Positions 1 to 12,699 of a stretch of 64,000 nt of DNA are shown here, piece after piece (within the stretch, counting starts at the first letter, position 1; the number at the start of each line of letters is the position of its first letter). Origin of the DNA: Capitulum mitella (taxonomy: Eukaryota; Arthropoda; Thecostraca; Pollicipedomorpha; Pollicipedidae); assembly GCA_030062745.1 (NCBI GenBank), contig CP099849.1:6246586-6310585 (forward strand). Reading direction: 5' to 3'. The notes under the pieces were generated by a model that was not told the DNA's origin, did not search any database, and saw only the letters and a list, made by a program, of their open reading frames with translations. A program made the translations under genes and the position numbers.

Positions 1-131
1 AGCCGTTGGCTGGCGTTTTGGTCGTAAAGTGGACGTTTTTCGAGTTTCCCGTTGAAAAATACGATTTTGGGTCGGAATAACCCCATATTCTGAACTGTCC
101 CCCCAATTTCTGAGACGTGGCTACACCCCTG
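1..131. mobile_element. possible right end of a hAT-like element
   Basis: The stretch ends in GTGGCTACACCCCTG just after a run of C. Reversed, this is CAGGGGTGTAGCCAC, which resembles the CAGGGACGTAGCCA terminal inverted repeat of the two better-supported elements near 15.4 and 16.5 kb. The other end would lie left of the window, so no target duplication can be tested. Tentative. Confidence 0.35.
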
Positions 132-3100
132 GATGTCTGGTTCGCGTCAGAAAAGAGGAAAGGCCGTAAAGGGGAATAATCGCCGGACATTTTCAAGTTG
201 AAAATGCTGCTGTCAACTGACAAGATCGATTGCCTGTAAATATTCAGCATTTCATCAAGCGGCACGCACGGCGCGACCAGACCGGTCGGGGTCCCGGGCC
301 ACCTGACCAACGTCATGCGAAGAAGCACAGAGGTAACGCTCAGGGCCACGGCCAGGGTAGCCGGCTCGCCCGAGCAACCGCCATACGGAGACTGAAATGC
401 CTCTCGCACTCGCAGACGCCAGACGGGGTGCTGACCGCAATAAATGCCCGCCGGACGGAGCCTCGTATAAAGCTACGCTCCTACCACAGCCTTCCATCGC
501 CAAACCCATAGCGAACGGTGTTGCAAAACGTGGGACCACCGCATCATTGTAGGAGCGTTTTTACATAGGGCCAGAGCCATTTTTGGGGCAATTTCGCTGC
601 ATACAGTACCATTGGACTAATGTTAAAGTCAAAGTTGGAAGGGCTGTCGCCCTATCTACCCTGCCGGTTGATACACACCCAGGCACATCTTTGTCACCGT
701 GTAAGTTTACAGGTAAACGGAGTGATGCCCGTCTGACGCGTCGCCCCTGAGGCGCCTGACGCCTGACGCGTCGCCTGACCGTCGCCTGGTGTGTCTAGTG
801 CTGCCCACGATTCCGCCGATCCGTGGAAAACCCCGAATAGTCTGGATAACGGGGTCGTCTTGGCATGTGTTCGTCCGCCCTCAGCTTCACCCTTGAAAAG
901 TTTCGCTTCTGTGTTCAGCATGACCCAGCCTGATGAGTTTTCGCAGCTAGTGTGTGTGCACAGGTGGCATGAGCCCGGCTGAAAATTGCTCGCGCCCGTG
1001 TGTTAGAATTCCATGACGATGTTTGCCATCGCAGCTTCGTGTGGCGACAATTTCGGCTGCAATCTCGGACAGCGTGTACGAGGACAGCCTCGCGTCAAAG
1101 CCCGAGACCATGTCTCCTCCGTCGTTAAGGGCCATGACAAGGGCCGGTCGTTTCTGCCTCCGTCGGTGAGAGACCATTATGCACCTGTAACCTGCTTAAC
1201 CGAGATGCCAATTTTTAATCTTATTTTTATATTGGGCGCCGATTCGGTTCCCCCTGATGGTTTTTCCAGGAGCTGAAGCCAGACCGTTTGCATCATGGTG
1301 CTAAAACTTGGTGACTGTTTCTATGTTCTTAATGCTCATCCGCCGTAGGGTTTTCGTTTTCGTAGCACTACGATTTCGTAGGAAAACGTAGTGCTCGGTT
1401 TCAAACCGAAATCGCACCTTAAAATGCCTTGTAATACTAGTCAGCGTTTTAAAATTACTCTGAAGCCAGCTGTCTATGCTGTGTGCTCTACGTCGCCACA
1501 TTTGTATTGCCTCTCGTACATCCGAAACGAATGCAAATGTTTTGCCCACTGCGATGACTTAACACAACGTCGCCGGGCAAAAAACGGCTTCACCGCCTAT
1601 TTTCTGTGTCTTCTTCTCCTGCTTCAAAAACAGCACCCAACCACCTGTATGCCGAAGCTTTTGCTTGCCCTCAGTTCGCTGCTTGTTTGCCCATGGAGTC
1701 TTCAGCGCAAACTTCACCAGTGTCACACCTACGAGCGCCTCCCAAGGCCACCCGTCGTCCGCTTCCAAGCAGAGGACGAACGAAGGTTACATTTCGGTCA
1801 TCGTTTATGCACAACAGGTAGCGCTATGGAGTGGACTTCTGCGCATCGTCGTTACCACGAACGAAACAGGGCGAGCGGTTAGCACCCGACGCGAGTCTGA
1901 ACTCTGACATCGAGCAAAGGCAATCTGACAGAGCCTTCGCCGTTAGAATTGAACTAGACCATAGTTCCGGAGACCACACGTAACGATTCTAGCTAGCTGA
2001 CGTGAAGTTCCCGTTGCTGCGCGAGGGAGGCGATAATCGTGGCATGCAAGGCTGCAGCGAAGAGATGACCTGGACTTTTGCGTCTGCTTAGAATAAAGAA
2101 GCACTCAATGGACGGCGGAAAGTCCAGACTCTTTATTCACAGGACTATGAATGGATGATCAGAACCTGCTGCTTTTCGATTGTCTCTGGCAATGGCACTG
2201 TGTTATTTGATGGTCACGCAAGACGCCGGGCTAGACGCTGCCATAGTAACAGCAAAACGACACCAGTTCTGCATGCATTGTGTGCATGTACTGTCCATGT
2301 GGAAAGTGGGGCATAGACGACCATAAGATGAACGCATCGTAAGCCTTGACAGACGTTATTTCATGTAATGCAATTTTAAATATTCCTTTCACGGTCGCAG
2401 TTCGCGCACACCTGACTGAAGAATGCTTGCAGATTGCAGAAAATTATTTGAGGGGCCTGACTAGAATTTTACTCTGTTTCGTTCCAGTCACTGTGTTTGG
2501 CCTAACGTTAGTATGTCTAAAAATGGGGGAGGGGGATTAAGCTTCCCAGCCCCTGAAGACTCCTTGCCTCAGCCATGTGACTGAAACAAAGGCTTTGAAG
2601 TTAGCCGCCACATGCACTGAAGTGCGAGCTTGGCCATGAAGAAGCTAAATTTTGCGAGCTCGAACGCCTTTTGTCGTTCGTTCGTCCGCAGAACGAGCCA
2701 CATCGCGCTATTCCATAGGTGTAGGAACGTTGCAATCACGACGGGGGGGGAAGTTCCACCTGTCAGCTCACTGCCGCTGCCCAAATAATGAACTTATCTG
2801 TGACTCCAGACATCTGATCTTACATTGACTTCAGATGTAAGTAGTGTTTGTGCCACCATGAGAACCTGTACGAGATACCGAGTAACAGGAGATCGGCATA
2901 CCAGATCTGGATCGCTGCTACCAAACCACCTCTCTAGGATGATAAGTAAATACAAATGTGATGGAGGTCTCCGTCATCTGCCATGACCTGGGTGGATTAC
3001 CTGCTGCCAGGCAAACAAATTAAAAGACCATTTAAGTAGCCCATCGATTCGTCCACCAAAAAACTATCATGTTTTTAATGTCAGCTGACGTGCATTGATG

Positions 3101-6100
3101 GAAAATGCCATCTACGTATTTATGTTTCCAACCTTTATGCTCTAAAACATTCTTCAGTCTTTAAATTATATCATCTCTTTTGATTTGGATGAAATTTACG
3201 ACAATAATAAACTGGCGAATTATATTGACTCAAAAAACAGAGCCATGGGTGGATTTTCCTGAAATTTTTCTTAGGCATTCGATGGATTTTGTTACATAAA
3301 TTTAGTCGCAATGCTCTGATGAAATGACGTTACTGGAACAGAGTCCATGCTAAGCACACTTGCTGCTTGGACCATCAGCCCACCACCCAATCGAGAAATT
3401 TTAAACCAACAGGAAATTTTAGACCAAAAGTTTTGGATTGAAGTGTTGACAGTGCCTACACAAAACCATCTTCTTGATCAGTGTCCTATTCATCCTTGCA
3501 AATTCCTAGCTGACCGGGACAAAATAGCCGCATTTGGCTGGAAATGGAACCCTACGTGGTTGCCGTTCCAGGATGGGAGGCGGAAGCTTTACTGTCGATG
3601 TCAAACCATGCGTGACGTCAAACTAGAGGAAATCCAACGCGTTACAAGGTTGGTGTGAGGTCAAAATCGAAATTTAATCGCACGCAGACCTGTGCACCGC
3701 TTAGTATCTTCATCTAAATAAAGGTACCAAGACATGAATCGCAAACTTTTCACAAACGAAGGATTCACGTCCAAAAAGTTGCACGCTCACATGGACGACA
3801 TCTGGCCATTGATACCCTAAATCTCGCTTGTTGTGGGATGGCGTTTGATTTTGCGGACCGCCCGTCCGCCTTTTCAAGCTATCGTCGCACCAAACTGCGC
3901 CGTTTGCATCCCGGCAATTGGCCTATAAGAAACACATGGGTGTAAAAGAGGCGCACGTGCGCTGCACGTGACCCGTTGCACTATGCCCATCATGTAGGGT
4001 ACTGCTGGATAGTCCTAGTGTTGGTCTATCTACTCATCAAATTTCAGCCGCCCAGGTCGCTTTTGACGGTACTGAAAGGTCCCGAGTCCATATCGAAACA
4101 AGTGCCTTTGGATCGACGCATGGAACGCACGTGGGTGTTGACAACAAAAGCACATGTTCGCGAGCGGGGCCCATGTTGTCGAGACTCGTTGACAACATGT
4201 TGTTAATAGCACCCTCCGTTCGACCGGTGCCCGTGATTTACTGAATTCTGCAGAGATCCGGCTCGCGCCACGTAGCACGTACCACACGCCACGACTCGTT
4301 TCGAAACCTGCACTGCAATCTGTTTGCCGAGTCTGTGTAATACCCGATGGTGCCACACGTGTCGCGATCGGCTGGCGCGGTCGGAAGCTTGAACACGCTG
4401 ACAAACACTTCGATCTGAGGTTTTTCGAGCGACCGCCAGGTATAAAATCTCACTTCGCCAACAGCCTGCAAAGCGCGCTCTTACCCTCGTCGACTCTGAA
4501 TTATTTTGGACAGATTCAACAATTATGTAGTTCTCGTTGATGAAAATTTGCACATCACCATTTCAACGTAAATGCTGATTTCCGGAAAAGGTTCGTTAAG
4601 AATCGGACAACAAATAGGAATGGTTGCCTCAAACGTTCAGCGTTAAAGCAGTCATGATGACTCAACACCCCGGATAGAGACCATGGATGCACGACTCCGT
4701 CCATTCAGCGCTCGGCACCACCCATTGCTGGAGACAGACCGACCGCGCGTCAGCTCATTCCATCCATTGCTGCTGAGCGGGGACCGGGAGGGTGGCGCGT
4801 TGTAACATGCAAAGACCGCAGTTGTACAGAAACCACTAAAAATGGAGCCAGAAAACAGAAATGCTGTTTAGAGACAAACATTGATTGTGCGAACGTGGGT
4901 AAGGATGCGGGATCGTGGACAGTTAGAATGATGTGGAAAGAAACACGGGATCCACCGTGCGAGCTGTCGGAAGCCGTACCGCTGCATGTCCGTGTCATGT
5001 CCGTGTCAATAATTCTATTATTTTTCTCTAACCGGCAGTGCCAGGTGTACTCCCCCAGCAGCCATAAATCCTGGATTTTCGGAGATAGATGCGCGGCTCC
5101 AAAAACGCATCACAGAGATTCCAGAGTCCAAAATTTTCCGTAAAAACAACAAAAGCTAACAACAACGAAAGCGTCGAGCACCATTATGCCCTGTCCGGGT
5201 CCATGCCTTTTAACATGATTGCCAGTAGCACCCGCTGTACTATACTTGATCTGAACTTCCCTTTATTTAAAAATGGTAAAATTTGTCAACATAAAGGTGG
5301 TTAGTGCCCATTAGATACGTTCATCGTCGAATTTCTGTGCTGCTTTTTTAATTCATGAATAGTGGATGCCCACACATATCTACATATCTGCTGTCTTTGT
5401 ATACAGATAAAGAAACGGGTCTTTCTCGCGTTGTAAAAGTATCCAAGTTTTGCTTTTAGGATCTTTAGTTGTTTCTGGATTGTGGGCGCACAGATCATGT
5501 TTGTGGGTGCATGTGCACGCACAGAGATATAAAGTTGCATCACTGATCAGAATGATTCTAATATAAATGCAACAGCTATTCATAACCTCCTGAATACTTT
5601 ACAATGAGACAAGCGTTTTAATAATTCTGACCGGAATCTCAAGAGTCACGGGTGCGATGTATGCTATCTCTCGGGTGTGCCGATGCTTCCGGTCTGGCCG
5701 GTCGCCTCGTGTCAGTCTGATGGCCGGTGTGACGCATGACATGACGTGATCTGATGCCTCAAAGACGTTACCCAGGCATTCCCCAGTAGCAGGAAGCCTT
5801 GAAGTATTGATTCTTACGTAAAGTACCCTGAATTTCCATTCGATTTCGACCGAACCTTTTCCAGGAATTAGCGCGCATGCTGAAATGGCGATTTGCAAAC
5901 TTTCGTCGACGAGAAGCTATAACTGTTCAAATTCAGTGAAGGAAAAGATGGACTCGCAGCACGCAAGACTTGTCGCTGACAACAGAGTGCAGATGACGGC
6001 AACACATTCCTGGACCACCCGCTCAGACTCTGGAACCTGACGGTGAAAATCAGTTGATACTGTTTCATCTTATCAATTGGTCAGTCAAGCAAAATGGGCA

Positions 6101-6640
6101 CTCACCTCTGAAGCAGCTTCTTTTACAACAAAACGGTCTTTCGGTAATTACTGTGTTTTGGGGAATCCGGTGATATGATGGGCTTGGTGTGGCGCATCAT
6201 GGTTGCTTGACAGCTTCACCATTACTCAGAAAACGTTTTCCCCATTTCTGTTTAATGATTATGAGCAAAAATTCCCCAAAAGTGGTAGGGCTACTGAACA
6301 TCGCTGATTTATTTGGTATGAAGTTGGATTTTTGATGAGCATAAAGAAATAAAAGTAACGAAAGAGTTTTTTAGCCGCGGAAAAAATGCTCGTATCATCT
6401 CTATTCTGGTCAAAGAGAAAACGTAGTTCCACAACGTAGGCAGTGCATAGGGGCATTTTTTGGCTTCGTGGCACCGACAGGTGTGTAACACAAGCCAGAC
6501 AACAATTTCTCATTTGCACTGAAACTTCACGGACGCTCCGCACGTCTGTGTCGCTGCCAGAGAGAAAGAGGAAAGAACTTAATCCGTAGCCATGCCGTTT
6601 CTTTCAGAGCATGTTTTTACCTGGCAATCAGCTGTCCCAG
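132..6640. other. long spacer without recognisable gene
   Basis: Only short open frames occur on both strands. None has a recognisable domain, and none chains through plausible splice sites into a larger product. Composition is mixed AT/GC and free of long tandem arrays. A reverse-strand polyA-like hexamer (AATAAA) lies near 2127-2132, but I find no reverse-strand coding exon near it. I see nothing else that I can support. Confidence 0.5.
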
Positions 6641-6646
6641 TTAGGA

Positions 6647-6654
6647 TATAAAAA
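6647..6654 (+). promoter_or_regulatory. orphan TATA box
   Basis: TATAAAAA is followed by a G-run, the typical look of a strong arthropod TATA promoter. No convincing start codon or open frame follows within several hundred bases. It may drive a non-coding or spliced transcript, or it may be chance. Confidence 0.3.
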
Positions 6655-7428
6655 GGGGGTGGGCAGTTAGGCAGGGTGGCACTCATTGGGCAGCTTCCCC
6701 TACCTACCGATCGGTAAAACCGTCACACAGTAGCAGGGGTAGAAGTAGGCTAACGAGAGCAAAATTCACGACGCCACGTCACGCCGGTCCTCAGAGGAGC
6801 ACGGCCCGTGCTGCGACCAGTCGTGACGTCATCGAATTGAAAAACGGCGGCGCCTGTTAGCGCGGGTTCTCGGGAGCCAGCCCCGCGCCTGAGGTCACCT
6901 CAGCTCTGCAGCCGCGGACAAACCCTGCACGGGGCTGATACCATCGGTCCAGGCGGTATAACCGCTGTTTATGGCCCGTGCATATTATGCAAAAGGAATC
7001 TCCGTTACCCGTCAGCTGCTTTAGCTGCCACCCGGATATGGTTTGATTGCTTCGACCACGTCCTGGCCGGAATAAGAAATAAAAGATAAATAAAGAAATA
7101 AACATAAAAAACTTATCACAATAGCTAACACTGTACATGATATTCTTGTAATCGATTTGCTAGCGGGTTCACATCGCACGTTTAAAATTTTTATCTTGGA
7201 GTGCAAGCCCATGTAAGTGATTTACCTCGTCTGCTCCTGGTCAAATTAGTGTCGACATGCCGTTCTAACGCCGTATGCAGGGGAGCGGCAGCTGGCAAAG
7301 CCCTGGGAGGTGGGCCTCCCTGGAGTGCATCTGGTATTCGAGGCCGTCCTTCTACCGCCGTCAGAGGACGCCCGGAGCCATGGGCGGAAAATCCGCCGCC
7401 GGACGGCGCGGCTCACCGCCACCCACCA

Positions 7429-7466
7429 TTATAAGGTGGAGAGCGGCCGCCAGCGTCCAGTCAACC
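7429..7466 (+). promoter_or_regulatory. core promoter of the Thr-rich protein gene
   Basis: A TATA-like TTATAAGG lies at 7429-7436. About 30 bases downstream is CCAGTCAACC (7457-7466), which could serve as an initiator. The predicted transcription start is near 7460-7463, so the 5' untranslated region would be only about 10 nt before the ATG at 7472. The spacing is right for a TATA promoter. The start site itself is inferred. Confidence 0.45.
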
Positions 7467-7471
7467 ACGCC

Positions 7472-8248
7472 ATGGCCGCGCTGACCGCGTGCGTGCTGGT
7501 GGTGGTGGTGACGCTGGCGGCGCCGGCCGCCGGCCGCCCGCTCAGCGCCGAGCTGCTTTGCCGCCGGCTGGCCGTCGTCGACGACCTGTGCCTGCAGCAT
7601 CTGGAGCCGGAGCGCCGACTGCTCGACCTCAGCGTCCGTCTGGAGGACGCCGGACTCGTGCTGGACGAGGACTCCGGCGAGGACGGCGAGGAGGACGACG
7701 AGGACGATGAGCTGGTGCGGCTGCGGCGCTCGCCGATGAAGCGCGGTCGAGAGCGTCGTCGCAAGCACTCGCGTGAGCGCACGTGCGAGGAACAGGACGG
7801 GGAGGAAGACGAGGAGGCTGCGTCGGAGGAGTCTGACTCCAGGGAAAGGAGGGGGAGAGGGCGCGGCGGGCGCTCCAAACGTCACCGCTGTCGCAAGAAC
7901 AGCAAGGAGAAGAAGAAGAAGAGCAGCGAAGAGAGGGAAGAAGAAGAAGCGGAGGAGGGGGCGAGCAGCTCTTCCACCACATCGACAACAACCACAACGA
8001 CGACAACGACCACGCCTAGCACTACCACGTCCACTACTACCCCAACGACGACCACATCCAGCACTACCACGTCCACTACTACCCCAACGACGACCACATC
8101 CAGCACTACCACGCCCACTACTACACCAACGACGACCACGACCAGCACTACCACGCCGAGTACCTCTACACCGACGACCGCTGCCAGCACCACATCGGCT
8201 ACGACGTCGAGCACTACAACGGCACCACCAAATCCGGCGGAGCCGTGA
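7472..8248 (+). CDS. secreted acidic/basic, threonine-rich protein
   Basis: This single open frame of 258 aa uses the ATG at 7472, chosen because it opens a classical signal peptide: a hydrophobic core at residues 7-17, with likely cleavage after Gly21. A longer in-frame reading upstream crosses the TATA box and is not favoured. After the signal come two cysteines (30, 40), an acidic Asp/Glu block (65-80), Arg/Lys blocks with possible furin sites (83-103), further mixed-charge low complexity, and a C-terminal tail of about 75 residues that is almost all Thr/Ser/Pro. That tail contains a 14-residue (42-bp) repeat beginning at 8018. Such tails are usually heavily O-glycosylated, so a mucin-like, matrix or biomineral-associated extracellular protein is plausible. 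No family is recognised. Codon use is strongly GC-biased, like the two conserved genes of the window. A polyA signal follows at 8634. Confidence 0.65.
   Translation: MAALTACVLVVVVTLAAPAAGRPLSAELLCRRLAVVDDLCLQHLEPERRLLDLSVRLEDAGLVLDEDSGEDGEEDDEDDELVRLRRSPMKRGRERRRKHSRERTCEEQDGEEDEEAASEESDSRERRGRGRGGRSKRHRCRKNSKEKKKKSSEEREEEEAEEGASSSSTTSTTTTTTTTTTPSTTTSTTTPTTTTSSTTTSTTTPTTTTSSTTTPTTTPTTTTTSTTTPSTSTPTTAASTTSATTSSTTTAPPNPAEP
8018..8170 (+). repeat. 42-bp coding tandem repeat (Thr tract)
   Basis: About three and a half copies of a 42-bp unit (14 residues, Ser/Thr/Pro only). The first two copies are nearly identical, so they expanded recently. The unit length is a multiple of three and keeps the frame. 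Confidence 0.75.
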
Positions 8249-8633
8249 AGTGGCACCCTGTCGCTGCAGCCACGCCACCCGTGATCAGGACGTTCAGCTA
8301 AGACCGACGTTCAGACGGTGTTCGGCGGAGACTGACGACGACCTTTCGAGAAATCTGAGCTTTTGTGACCTGAGGTTTTGACCAGTTAGCTCGCTGCGTT
8401 TGTGTCGCTACGACGCAGAAGTACTACGAGATGGCTAGGCATTTCAGTCCGCGTGCTTAAGGTACATCGACGTTGTTCTCGCTATAGTGACTGTCATGCT
8501 CAGTGGAGAACGAGATACCAGGTGATGCGCGAGGTCTGGTGCACGTTAAACAAGACGTAAACGCACCTTTTATTTGTTTCTATGTTTTCGATTGTTAGGC
8601 ACTACTTATCCCTGTCTTTACATCCGTGACCAA

Positions 8634-8639
8634 AATAAA
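8634..8639 (+). terminator. polyA signal of the Thr-rich protein gene
   Basis: AATAAA lies 386 nt after the stop codon at 8246-8248, on the coding strand, and is the first such hexamer downstream. Confidence 0.5.
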
Positions 8640-8786
8640 CAAGATGAGGACGCAAAATGCCTTCTGACAAAACTTTGTAACTGAAGCAATGACCTTCGCA
8701 CCATCTGGCATGCTTTCATAACAGTTGGATTCACGTGGTGGAACACGAATTTTTATGCATTTCTCGGAATAACATTATGCAATATC

Positions 8787-10779
8787 CAGGGCCGGATCCA
8801 GGATTTTGCGGGGGGATGGTCAGCGTGGAGCCCCCTCCTGGCCGCCCCCTATTTTTTGTTCTTAAGATATGAAAATCGTTTCTTTGCTCGGATTCAGGGG
8901 AAACATTTGATGTAATGTAACGTTTTTTTTTCAATTTTAAATAACCGAAAAAATTGGGCGTTTCGTCTTATTTCAGAAAACTCTGCGTTTTGCGTCACTG
9001 CAAAGTGGCCGGAATATCACAACGGCGGGATTTTAGACGGCTGCGTCCCTCCCTCTATTTGCTTGCAAAGTCATGTCGGTATCTGGTCCAGGGGCCCCTC
9101 TGTACCCTTGCAGTTTTTGGAGACTGTTTTGCTGGTTTAGGTTAGGTTTCCTCTTGCATTTATAAGGAACTTTTGGTGGTCTAGGGCCGTCTTCCGTGTC
9201 AAGGCCCTCTGATTTTCTTATGTTCCTTTTACAGTTTCACGTGTCCCTCGGGACGTCTCAGGCGCTCCTTTGACGGTTTCCGGGACACCTCGGGCAGTTT
9301 CATGGATCCAAGTGGCAGTTTGAGGGACACTTCAGCTATCTTAGGTTTCCTCCTGTCATCTCTGGATATTTTTGTAAAGGAGCCCGTCCGGCAGCAACAG
9401 GGGCACCTCTAGAAGTCTCTGTCTGCCGTGACAAAGGCGGTTCTGGCAATGCTCTAGGTTATTCGGCAGTTTCAGAAGCTGTCTAGACGTCTCAAGGCTG
9501 AGTAATTTCAGGGTTCCCTTCGGTCGTCTCAGGGACATCTGTTGCAAGAGACTGCTAGTTAGCAGTCTTAAAGGTCCCTTTCTAGCAGTCTCAGTGGACT
9601 CTCTGTTGTCTTAAGTCCCCTTTTGTCATCTCTGAGGAGAATTTTGCCGTGTCAGGGCCCTCTGGCAGTTACAAGAGACCTTCCTGCCGTTTCATGGACC
9701 ATACGTAATGCCATGGGCCTTCTGAACGTCTCCGATATGCTCCATGGCTGTATCAGGGGTCTTCTTCTGTTACATGGTGTAAATCTGGCAGTCTAAGGGC
9801 CCCCCAAACCGTATCAGAGGCCCTTGTTGGCGCTTCAGGGGCCTCACAGGCAGTCTCAGATGGACCCTTCCCGTGCCAGGAGTCCGCCTGATACACCTTG
9901 GACCCTCCAGCTGTCCAGGGCTCACATACCGTCTCAGAGATCTTCTTATTTTTTTTGCCTCGCAAGGGGTCTTCTGACCCTTTTGGCGACCTCAAGGGCC
10001 ATCTGCAGTGTAGGGGCCCGTCTTGCCGTCTCAGGACCCACCTGACCTTCCCAAGGCTCACCTGACAGCATTAAGAACCCCTCAGATTAAAAAAAAAGAA
10101 AACAGTGTAGTTCATTTGGGGCTCCTCTCGAGGTTGAGAAGGTCACTGATGCATCCCTGTTCAGGGGCCCTTCTGGCTGGCCAGGGTCTGCCTTATGCCG
10201 TTCTACCCACCCTCTTAAGTTCTTGCCGTCTTAATGGCCTCTCTGGTACTTTAAGCGGTCTCGTGGACCTTTTGTTGAGTTGGGCCCCTCTGGCGGCTCA
10301 GGTGACCTTGGGGAGTTTCGGGGACCCTTTTATCTTTCTTACAGGTCATCGTGACGTATCAGGGTCTCATTAACCCTCCCGGAGGCCCTCTGACTGCATA
10401 AGGGACTTCAGCTTTCCACACAGATCCGTGAAACTCATTTGGGGCCCCCATGACATTCCAAGGGCTCCTTTGCGTCCTAGGGACTCAGTCCTCATCTTGG
10501 CCGTCTCAGGGGCCTTGTGACCCTTCTAGTGGTCTCAGGCAATCTGCTGTACTGGGGTCCTGCTGTGGTCTCAGGGGCCGTGTGGGAGCTTCAGGGTCCC
10601 TTCTATGCGTCTCAGGGGTCCATCTAACCCTCTTAGAGACCCCCTGACTGCATCAAGAACCCGTCATGTTTTCACAGAGACCCCGTGGAGCTTATACGGG
10701 GCCCCTTCGGGGCCCCTTTGCAGGCCTCAGTGGATGGGTTGATGGCCCCCATCGTCCCCCCCCCTTGGATCCGCGTCTG
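8787..10779. mobile_element. hAT-like DNA element filled by a minisatellite
   Basis: The left end reads CAGGGCCGGATCCAGG and the right end, reversed, reads CAGACGCGGATCCAAGG. These are imperfect terminal inverted repeats sharing GGATCCA, each followed inward by a G-run. The flanking 8-mers are GCAATATC and GTAATATT, matching at 6 of 8 positions, as expected for an old hAT 8-bp target duplication. No transposase frame is present, so the element is non-autonomous. Almost all of the interior is a 21-bp tandem array (9150-10725). Confidence 0.65.
9150..10725. repeat. degenerate 21-bp minisatellite
   Basis: The phrase GTCTCAGGG..CC recurs about every 21 bases, for roughly 70 units. In the stretch 9254-9337 four successive units are each exactly 21 bases long. 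Units are strongly diverged from one another, so the array is old. Although 21 is a multiple of three, no open frame spans the array. Confidence 0.8.
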
Positions 10780-12690
10780 GTAATATTAACACAACATTTT
10801 ATCTCGTTTCGGAGCATTTTATAAGACAGCTGGCTTGCGGGATGATTTTGTACGGGGACACGATTTTGCAATTTGACACCGTTTACGACTAATACAAGCC
10901 CACTACCATAGCCAGGAATCTATACGTGGTATTCGTTAATTACCAAGGCGTTTTTAAGAGTCAATCGCTAGGGGCCAGTCGAATTATGAGCAACATAAAA
11001 ACACAATCTGGTTATCTCGACAACCTCGTTTTGTCCGGCCTCGTCAGAGTTCGGTTTTGTCGGGCTGTTGTGACGAGAGTACCGGCCGCAAGCGGCTGAA
11101 ACTTGGCCGTTCCAGGCGTTTGGTGGCATTATGTATTATGTAAGATTTTCGGGTACCTGGAGGGCGGGGCCGCGCGGCACGCGTTGGAGACTTCCATAGT
11201 GTTTGCATATATTTTGGGCAAAATCCGACATGTTTTCGGAAAACTTAGACGCGCGCCGTTTCCGGACGCTCAATCTCAAAAACTGGTGGATCGCACCGAT
11301 GCAAAAGCGGGTGGCTAGGACAACGAATCAATTAGAGAACTGCACTGCACTGAAAAGGCCGAGGCGGTAACGGCACGTGGCGCATGCTAGTCGCGGGAAC
11401 ACGCAAAAATGTCGAGTTTCGCAAAGGTTCTGGGTCATTTGTCATGGTGGGACAATTCTCGTGACTTTTTGACGAAAAGATCTCGGTAACCGTTAAAGAT
11501 ACGAACCCCAGGAGGCAATGACCAACCACAACAAGGTACCGACAGGATATCATTTAGCGGAGTTGATCTCATCCGTCAGACGGGGTAGCCGCGGCACGCG
11601 CTCAGTATGGTTTACACGGGGATTTCGAATGCATTAATGTCAGAGCGTTAATGTCTAGCTTTGAAATTGGCACCAACTGACAGCCCTTTTTGCAAAAGAA
11701 CCGAAAGTTCTTTTGCCGTTCCGATGACGTCAAACACTAATCAGGTACGCCGCGGCCGTTCCGGCCAAGCAACTCCTCATGAATCGATGCAAGAGGCGAT
11801 TTCGCCTGCTTTCAAGTGAGCTCGAGACCACTGCCAACCGCCGACACGGCGTCTTTCCCAGCGCCTAATCTCGCCAACCGCGGAGGCGCACCGAGATGAA
11901 GCCAGGTCCGTTCGGCACAAAATCGTTTGGAGAACAGTCATGTAAAACACCGCGCCTGAGAACCATCACGTGATGTGTCCTATCCACCAGAACACTAAAA
12001 AGACCGTTTTGCAGGCTGTACAAAATACGGTAACACGAAACTGAACCTTGAGTTACAACGACTCACTGACTATGTAGCCCCACGTCACAAGGTACCGACT
12101 GCATGTTTTTCTCCAGTGCCGACCGACAAACGGTGGTAAACGCGGCACGAGTTCAAGTTGTGCGCATTTTCGGTTTTCGGGTCGTTTGTGTTCACACTGT
12201 GATTGCGATGGCATGGAGAGTGAGATTTTTTAGCAAAATTAACACCAGTGGAACTAGCGAATTTTCATCGTTTTGGCGCTGCCATAAAATAATGATAATG
12301 TTTCACATAACTTGTGCTGCCAAGAGCGTCAGGAAAACCGGTGCAGGTCGTGATTTTTCGGAATACCGTTACATTTCGAGGTATTTGTGTTCCATTGAAG
12401 ACCGTGGCGACACCATTGGGAGCATACCGTTACGATACCACTGTTATGTTCCTCAATCAATTATGAACACGTCAGTTTGAGCCGTCTGGTGTGTCTCGTG
12501 GTCTATCCAAATGAAAGCGTACAAAAAAGATCTGCGTGTCGCGTTTTGTTGGTCCCCATCGAAAACCAGCTTCTCTTGTAGTTAACTAAAAACTATATCA
12601 TTCCATCCTGCTCGGTTTGACCTTAACGCGACCTTCAGTTTGGGGATTTCAAATACGTTACATGACAAGCAATGCCGCCGTAATAGGCAT
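10780..12690. other. spacer without recognisable gene
   Basis: Short frames only, and none is domain-like. No long tandem array or terminal-repeat pair was found. Confidence 0.45.
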
Positions 12691-12699
12691 GTAGATTTT

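Noticed and set aside
7361-8278. Long reverse-strand frame over the Thr-rich gene
   Set aside because: It is the mirror of the repetitive GC-rich coding strand. The forward frame has a signal peptide, promoter and polyA signal.
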